DNA of 26,774 nucleotides from JAGDXZ01 sp049966915. Lineage in GTDB: Archaea; Micrarchaeota; Micrarchaeia; Micrarchaeales; CABMGC01. Shown here piece after piece: positions 23,457-26,774 of the stretch; the stretch's first letter is position 1, and every line of letters begins with the position of its first letter. Under the pieces are notes generated by a model. The model saw only the letters and a list, made by a program, of their open reading frames with translations, made no database searches and was not told the DNA's origin. The position numbers were made by a program, and so were the translations under genes. Location: assembly GCA_049966915.1 (NCBI GenBank), contig JBMFTS010000007.1, positions 1-26,774 of the forward strand. Reading direction: 5' to 3'.

Positions 23457-24224
23457 ATGAACACGCGTGTCTTGGCTTTTGGAGTGCTAGTTTTGATTCT
23501 GGGCATGGTGGTGGCAGCAGGATCTACTAAGAGCCTGTTGCCGTCGTTTTCTTCGGCGGTTTCGTCGCATGCCATGAATCTAAGCCCAAATAAGGTCGCT
23601 TATGTTCCGTTAACTCTTAATGCCACGAGCAGCATGGTGCTTGCTTACAATGCGAGTTTGCCAGTAGGCTTCGTATTGGCTAACGGTTCTGCATTGGCAT
23701 CATTGCAGCACGAGAACGGCACCGGCTTTCTGGCCACGGCGTCGCGTCTGGAAGGCAAAGGGGTTATTTATGTCGTTTACGGCTCGTTGGGCATGTTCCC
23801 ATATTTGAATTTTTCAAATGCGTCCGTGCGCGCGGCTGCGCCGCTATACTCGTCATCCGACGGGGTGCTAGGACCCGGAACATATTACGCGTTTTTTGCC
23901 AACCCGGCAAATGCGACTGCTGCAATATCGTTTAGGTCAGAAGCAATATTCGAAACAAGCCAGTACACTAATGAAACGCTGCGAATACGCGAGAACAGCA
24001 GCGGCCTTGCTATTTCGTCCATTCTTGCGCTTCTAGGAATTCTCATAATTGTAATTTCCATATTCCTTCCTGGCCGCAAGGCTGCGGACCAAAAGCAAGA
24101 ACTTGCGGCCGAAGCCGAAAGGATTTACAGCTCACTGGGCAAAGGAAAAACTTCAAAGGTGGGCACCGCAAAGAAGCGCACGAATAAAAGCGTGAGCGTT
24201 TCAAGGAAGTCTAAAAAGAGATGA
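23457..24224 (+). CDS. Two-helix surface protein with basic cytoplasmic tail, unknown function
   Basis: This 255-residue protein has an N-terminal helix (about 5-22), an extracytoplasmic domain of ~160 residues and a second helix (about 184-206, ISSILALLGILIIVISIFL). A ~50-residue cytoplasmic tail, very rich in Lys, Arg and Ser, follows (KKRTNKSVSVSRKSKKR). The outer domain holds about nine N-x-S/T sequons and a beta-rich pattern, and no cysteines. The tail could bind nucleic acid or ribosomes, but this is speculation. It ends 4 nt before the nac start, so the two are coupled. No family is recognised. Confidence 0.7.
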   Translation: MNTRVLAFGVLVLILGMVVAAGSTKSLLPSFSSAVSSHAMNLSPNKVAYVPLTLNATSSMVLAYNASLPVGFVLANGSALASLQHENGTGFLATASRLEGKGVIYVVYGSLGMFPYLNFSNASVRAAAPLYSSSDGVLGPGTYYAFFANPANATAAISFRSEAIFETSQYTNETLRIRENSSGLAISSILALLGILIIVISIFLPGRKAADQKQELAAEAERIYSSLGKGKTSKVGTAKKRTNKSVSVSRKSKKR

Positions 24225-24228
24225 TGCA

Positions 24229-24585
24229 TTGATACCTAATATGGATCCGCGCGCCCTCAAGGGCGTCATGGACAAGCTGGGCATAAAAAGCACAGACATA
24301 GCTGCCAAAAAAGTAACCATAGAATTGGAAGACAAATACATAATAATCGACAACCCCCAGGTGATACTGATAGAGGCGCAGGGCATAAAATCTTTTCAGG
24401 TAAGTGGCAACATAAGCGAGGCGGTGAAGCAGCAGCAGCAAGCAGTGCTTGACATAACCGAGGAGGACATAAAGTTTGTAATGGCAAAAGCAGGCATAAG
24501 CGACGAGGCAAAAGCAAGAGACGCGCTGGTCAAGGCGCAGGGCGACTTGGCCTTGGCGATATCGCTGTTAAAAGACGCGCAGTGA
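24229..24585 (+). CDS. nac: Nascent polypeptide-associated complex protein (archaeal alpha-NAC), UUG start
   Basis: This 118-residue homodimeric NAC binds ribosomes near the exit tunnel and shields nascent chains. The N-terminus (IPNMDPRALKGVMDKLGI) and the NAC strands (KKVTIELEDKYIIIDNPQVILIEAQG) are typical. The C-terminal UBA domain (ITEEDIKFVMAKAGIS, then KAQGDLALAISLL) identifies the alpha type. TTG 24229 is chosen because the family N-terminus starts there and GATGAT begins 9 nt upstream; the alternative is ATG 24241, four codons later. The stop TGA touches the stop of the convergent DUF424 gene. Confidence 0.95.
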   Translation: MIPNMDPRALKGVMDKLGIKSTDIAAKKVTIELEDKYIIIDNPQVILIEAQGIKSFQVSGNISEAVKQQQQAVLDITEEDIKFVMAKAGISDEAKARDALVKAQGDLALAISLLKDAQ

Positions 24586-24894
24586 TCATTTCAGGCTGAA
24601 TATCTGCACGTAGGGCACGCCTTCTATTTCCATCACGTTCTCCTTTTTTACAATTCCTTTTTTCAAAAATATGCCCACTGATTTTTTGCCCACTACGTTG
24701 GCAGAGTATATGCGCACACTATCGAGCGCCTTTGCAACAGCGCCCTCTTCTAGCTTTTCACCCACATAGAATTCGGCGTACGTGTCAAGGTCCATTTGCC
24801 TGTTGCCTTCGCTTAGCTTTCTGCCTATCAGCTCTTCGTCGCAAACTGCCAATAACGTGCCGTTCTCTGTTTCGTACTTCTTGAAATATACCAT
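24586..24894 (-). CDS. DUF424 family protein
   Basis: This 102-residue archaeal protein of the DUF424 type shows the family pattern: CDEELIGRKLSEGN, then FYVGEKLEEG, then SANVVGKKSVGIFLKKGIV and a closing VPYVQIF (many members have VPHAQ). The family has no established biochemical role, and ribosome or translation links have been suggested only from conservation. It starts 3 nt after the glycosyltransferase stop, so it is the second gene of that unit. Its stop shares the palindrome TGATCA with the nac stop. Confidence 0.85.
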   Translation of the reverse strand: MVYFKKYETENGTLLAVCDEELIGRKLSEGNRQMDLDTYAEFYVGEKLEEGAVAKALDSVRIYSANVVGKKSVGIFLKKGIVKKENVMEIEGVPYVQIFSLK

Positions 24895-24897
24895 AGA

Positions 24898-26445
24898 CTA
24901 GCCATACTTGTAGAAGAAAAAGAACGTTGAGCTGTAGAGTATGCCATACCACAGAAGCCACATTGCGCCGGAGAAATTGTAGTTGATAAGCGCGAATACG
25001 CTTGACGCAAATATTGCAGTAGCGAATGTCAATTCCACTTTCGCATTTTTCAGTGCGAGCGCAATATTGCCAGAGATGTGGCGCACGTCCCCTTTTATCC
25101 AGCCTGCTACTGGGCTCTTGTTCAGCAGTGCGGCTACTGCCGCCTTGAGCCTTATGAATGACAGCGCGAAGTTGAGCGCGAAAATCATGAGTCCTTTGGA
25201 GATGGAATTGAAGTATATTTTGGTTATGGCAACCGGTACGAGTATGGATAGCAGGAATGCGTTAAGCCCGAACAGCTCTATGTTTAGCGGCGGGTATTTC
25301 AGCGCGAGCAGCTGCCTTACCGCGACATATGCTATTGGCGCAGACGCAAATACCGAAGCTATGGAGACTACGGTAAACGCAATAAGTATAAACGAGAGAT
25401 AATTAAGCCCGAGCCCGTGCAGTGCGTAGTCTATTTTTGAAAGCGCAGATATCGTGTGCCTTTTGTTTTGTTTCCAGTTTTTGATGAAATGCATCAGAAA
25501 TTGAGTGTCGCCGTAGTTGTAGCGCCACTGCTGCCTTACAAGATCGGTGAACGTGGTTAGCGGCTTGCCAAGCGCATACACTTTTGGCAGGTAAACGCTC
25601 TTGAACCCCGTTATGTCTGATTTGAAGCTGAAAAACGTGTCTTCTATCACGAACTCTGGAAAGCCGCCTATCTTGTCAAGTGCGGATCGTCTTATTATTC
25701 CGCACGATCCGGCGAATATCGCCGTATTGTTGAGTGCGCGGGACGGTTGTATAAATTTGAAGAAGAAAGCGTCGAAAAGGTCAACGCAGCTGGAAAAGAA
25801 ATTGCCCTTTGCATAGCGCTTTTCTGTTTGCACGAACGCCAGCTTGGGGTCGTTGAAATACGGCAAAACGTCTTGCAGAAAGTTGATGTCGGTAAGGTAT
25901 TCGTCGCTGTCGAATAGCGCAACGAACTCCTCATTCGAGTGCTTTAGCATTTCGTTGAGCGCGCCTGCCTTGAATCCTTTTCTTTCGGCCCTGTGCAAGA
26001 ACACTATTCCGTTGGTTTGGCAGAACTCACCTAGCTGCTTTGTTATGTTTTCGTGCGTGGAATCGTCCAGCAAATATATCCGCATTTTTTCCTTATCGTA
26101 ATTCATTTCTTTCAGCCTTAGCAGGTTTCTTTCTACCATCTTCGGGTCCTCGTTGTATGCGGGTACTGCTATGGCCACGCTCGGCAGCTTTTCAAGTGGT
26201 CTAAGCTTGGATTGTATGCTCTTGAGGTGGTCTTCGTAGAACGACGATCGATAATAGGAATAAGCCGAAGACACGTTGAATATGCCTGATATTATTGAAA
26301 GCGCCAAAAATGCAATCGCAAGCCAATAGAGCAAAGCTGTGCTTGCTGTCACTATGAGGTATGCTGACACCACAATTCCTATTACGCTCATGACAACGAA
26401 CAGGAATACTGTAGCACTCCTAAACAGCAACTCTTTTTTCAGCAT
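24898..26445 (-). CDS. Processive family-2 glycosyltransferase (cellulose-synthase-like)
   Basis: This 515-residue membrane enzyme has two N-terminal helices (about 12-32, 38-58), a cytosolic GT-A domain, then about five C-terminal helices. GT2 motifs are VAIAVPAYNED (91-100), LLDDS (125-129), the metal-binding DSD (179-181), VIEDT with the base D269, and QQWRY (305-309), matching the Q-Q/R-x-R-W signature of processive synthases with Tyr for Trp. This enzyme likely polymerises or transfers a sugar to a lipid or surface polymer. A predicted ~50-nt leader with a hairpin precedes it. The DUF424 gene follows 3 nt later. Confidence 0.9.
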   Translation of the reverse strand: MLKKELLFRSATVFLFVVMSVIGIVVSAYLIVTASTALLYWLAIAFLALSIISGIFNVSSAYSYYRSSFYEDHLKSIQSKLRPLEKLPSVAIAVPAYNEDPKMVERNLLRLKEMNYDKEKMRIYLLDDSTHENITKQLGEFCQTNGIVFLHRAERKGFKAGALNEMLKHSNEEFVALFDSDEYLTDINFLQDVLPYFNDPKLAFVQTEKRYAKGNFFSSCVDLFDAFFFKFIQPSRALNNTAIFAGSCGIIRRSALDKIGGFPEFVIEDTFFSFKSDITGFKSVYLPKVYALGKPLTTFTDLVRQQWRYNYGDTQFLMHFIKNWKQNKRHTISALSKIDYALHGLGLNYLSFILIAFTVVSIASVFASAPIAYVAVRQLLALKYPPLNIELFGLNAFLLSILVPVAITKIYFNSISKGLMIFALNFALSFIRLKAAVAALLNKSPVAGWIKGDVRHISGNIALALKNAKVELTFATAIFASSVFALINYNFSGAMWLLWYGILYSSTFFFFYKYG

Positions 26446-26469
26446 AATCCCTGCCTTGTATTTGTGCCT

Positions 26470-26491
26470 AGGCGCAGGCTATCGCGCCTGC
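26470..26491. repeat. Two mutually exclusive 6-bp stems in the glycosyltransferase leader
   Basis: AGGCGC (26470-26475) pairs with GCGCCT (26484-26489), loop 8 nt. GCAGGC (26474-26479) pairs with GCCTGC (26486-26491), loop 6 nt. The two stems share bases so only one can form. They lie at the 5' end of the predicted minus-strand leader. Confidence 0.5.
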
Positions 26492-26516
26492 CTTCCCTAA
26501 TAATTGCGCAGCTGCG

Positions 26517-26525
26517 TTTTTATAG
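26517..26525 (-). promoter_or_regulatory. TATA box of the glycosyltransferase-DUF424 unit
   Basis: The minus strand reads CTATAAAAA, a good BoxA centred at about 26521. It predicts transcription from about 26496, a leader of about 50 nt before ATG 26445, longer than other leaders in this window. Confidence 0.55.
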
Positions 26526-26647
26526 CATACGCTGCGTTCGCACGTATTTTTCATATCAACCATTATTATAATTGTTACTATTTTATACCTTGCGTACCGC
26601 GCTTGCTCTGGCCTGCAACTTGCAACCGCGAATTTATAAATAAAGAA

Positions 26648-26657
26648 GTATAAACAT
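26648..26657 (+). promoter_or_regulatory. TATA-like element upstream of tRNA-Ser
   Basis: AGTATAAACA, centred at about 26652, predicts a start at about 26678, eight nucleotides before the tRNA. A second box TTTATAAATA (26633-26642) is also possible. Otherwise the 240-bp gap (26446-26685) holds only the glycosyltransferase leader and its promoter. Confidence 0.45.
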
Positions 26658-26685
26658 GATAAGTGGACATGTAAGTGACTTGCGT

Positions 26686-26774
26686 GCCGGGATGGCGGAA
26701 CCAGGTAACGCGCCAGTACTTGGCGAAACTCGAGATCTGGTTGCCCTTCGGGCATTTAGGGTTCAAATCCCTAT
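26686..26774 (+). tRNA. tRNA-Ser (anticodon CGA), partial, with 11-nt insertion in the anticodon stem
   Basis: Acceptor 5' strand GCCGGGA (26686-26692) and D-stem GCG/CGC are followed by stem bases CCAG (26713-26716). An extra TACTTGGCGAA (26717-26727) comes next, then A26728, loop CTCGAGA (anticodon CGA at 26731-26733) and TCTGG. Removing the 11 nt gives a standard CCAGA/TCTGG stem. A long variable arm (GCCC/GGGC) and T-arm (TAGGG-TTCAAAT-CCCTA) follow, so it is class II. The window ends at the first base of the 3' acceptor strand. The insertion may be an intron at position 30/31. Confidence 0.85.

Noticed and set aside
26711..26740. A canonical bulge-helix-bulge intron at 37/38 in the tRNA-Ser
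   Set aside because: Placing an intron there leaves a loop without U33, and no 3-nt/4-bp/3-nt motif can be drawn; only an 11-nt insertion at 30/31 restores a normal tRNA.
26468..26755. A minus-strand open frame across the tRNA-Ser and its promoter
   Set aside because: It overlaps a tRNA, a promoter and the glycosyltransferase leader, and its residues have no protein-like pattern.
1..26774. CRISPR arrays, insertion sequences or rRNA genes
   Set aside because: No regularly spaced direct repeats, transposase motifs or rRNA-like stretches were found on reading through the window.

Overview
The window is archaeal and probably from a DPANN genome, tentatively of the Micrarchaeota/ARMAN type. The archaeal markers are ribosomal protein L10e, Dph2, NAC, a DUF424 protein, a secF-secD pair, a tetraether-synthase-like radical SAM protein, TATA boxes about 25 nt upstream of starts, and class II tRNAs without encoded CCA. 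The gene packing (many 4-14 nt overlaps), heavy AUA/AGG codon use and Cys/sequon-rich surface proteins fit DPANN, but the lineage is an inference.

Layout. 1-2514 (minus): an amino-acid permease followed by a YchF-type GTPase. 2588-2673: tRNA-Leu(CAG). 2780-6698 (plus): a small membrane protein, then secF-secD-surE. 6796-7860 (plus): an orphan radical SAM protein, convergent with the minus-strand block 10597-7914 (rpl10e, dph2, and amrS, which has its own promoter). 10755-17675 (plus): a nine-gene, almost gapless operon. 17775-20131 (plus): a Tes-like radical SAM enzyme and a small partner. 23373-20173 (minus): a KaiC-like ATPase, a Cys-repeat/glycosylation-rich surface protein and a DHH (RecJ-like) phosphoesterase. 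23457-24585 (plus): a membrane protein with a basic tail, and NAC. 26445-24586 (minus): a processive GT2 glycosyltransferase and a DUF424 protein. 26686-end: the 5' part of a tRNA-Ser(CGA) with an 11-nt insertion in its anticodon stem.

The most interesting region is 10755-17675. It encodes a VirB2/TrbC- or CedA1-like two-helix pilin candidate, a six-helix VirB6/CedA-like channel candidate, a VirB3/VirB4-N-terminal-like membrane protein, a HerA/VirB4 motor ATPase, a winged-helix protein, three small membrane proteins and a second, larger HerA/VirB4-class ATPase with an extra C-terminal beta domain. There is no relaxase, integrase, VirD4 or NurA in view, and the flanks are housekeeping genes. 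The best reading is a chromosomally fixed DNA-transfer machine related to type IV secretion and to the crenarchaeal Ced import system, with several components I cannot match to a known family.

Translation starts follow a strict local rule: GGTG (core GGTGAT) begins exactly 9 nt before the start codon at many genes. This rule moves several starts and supports three UUG starts (rpl10e, nac and the large ATPase).
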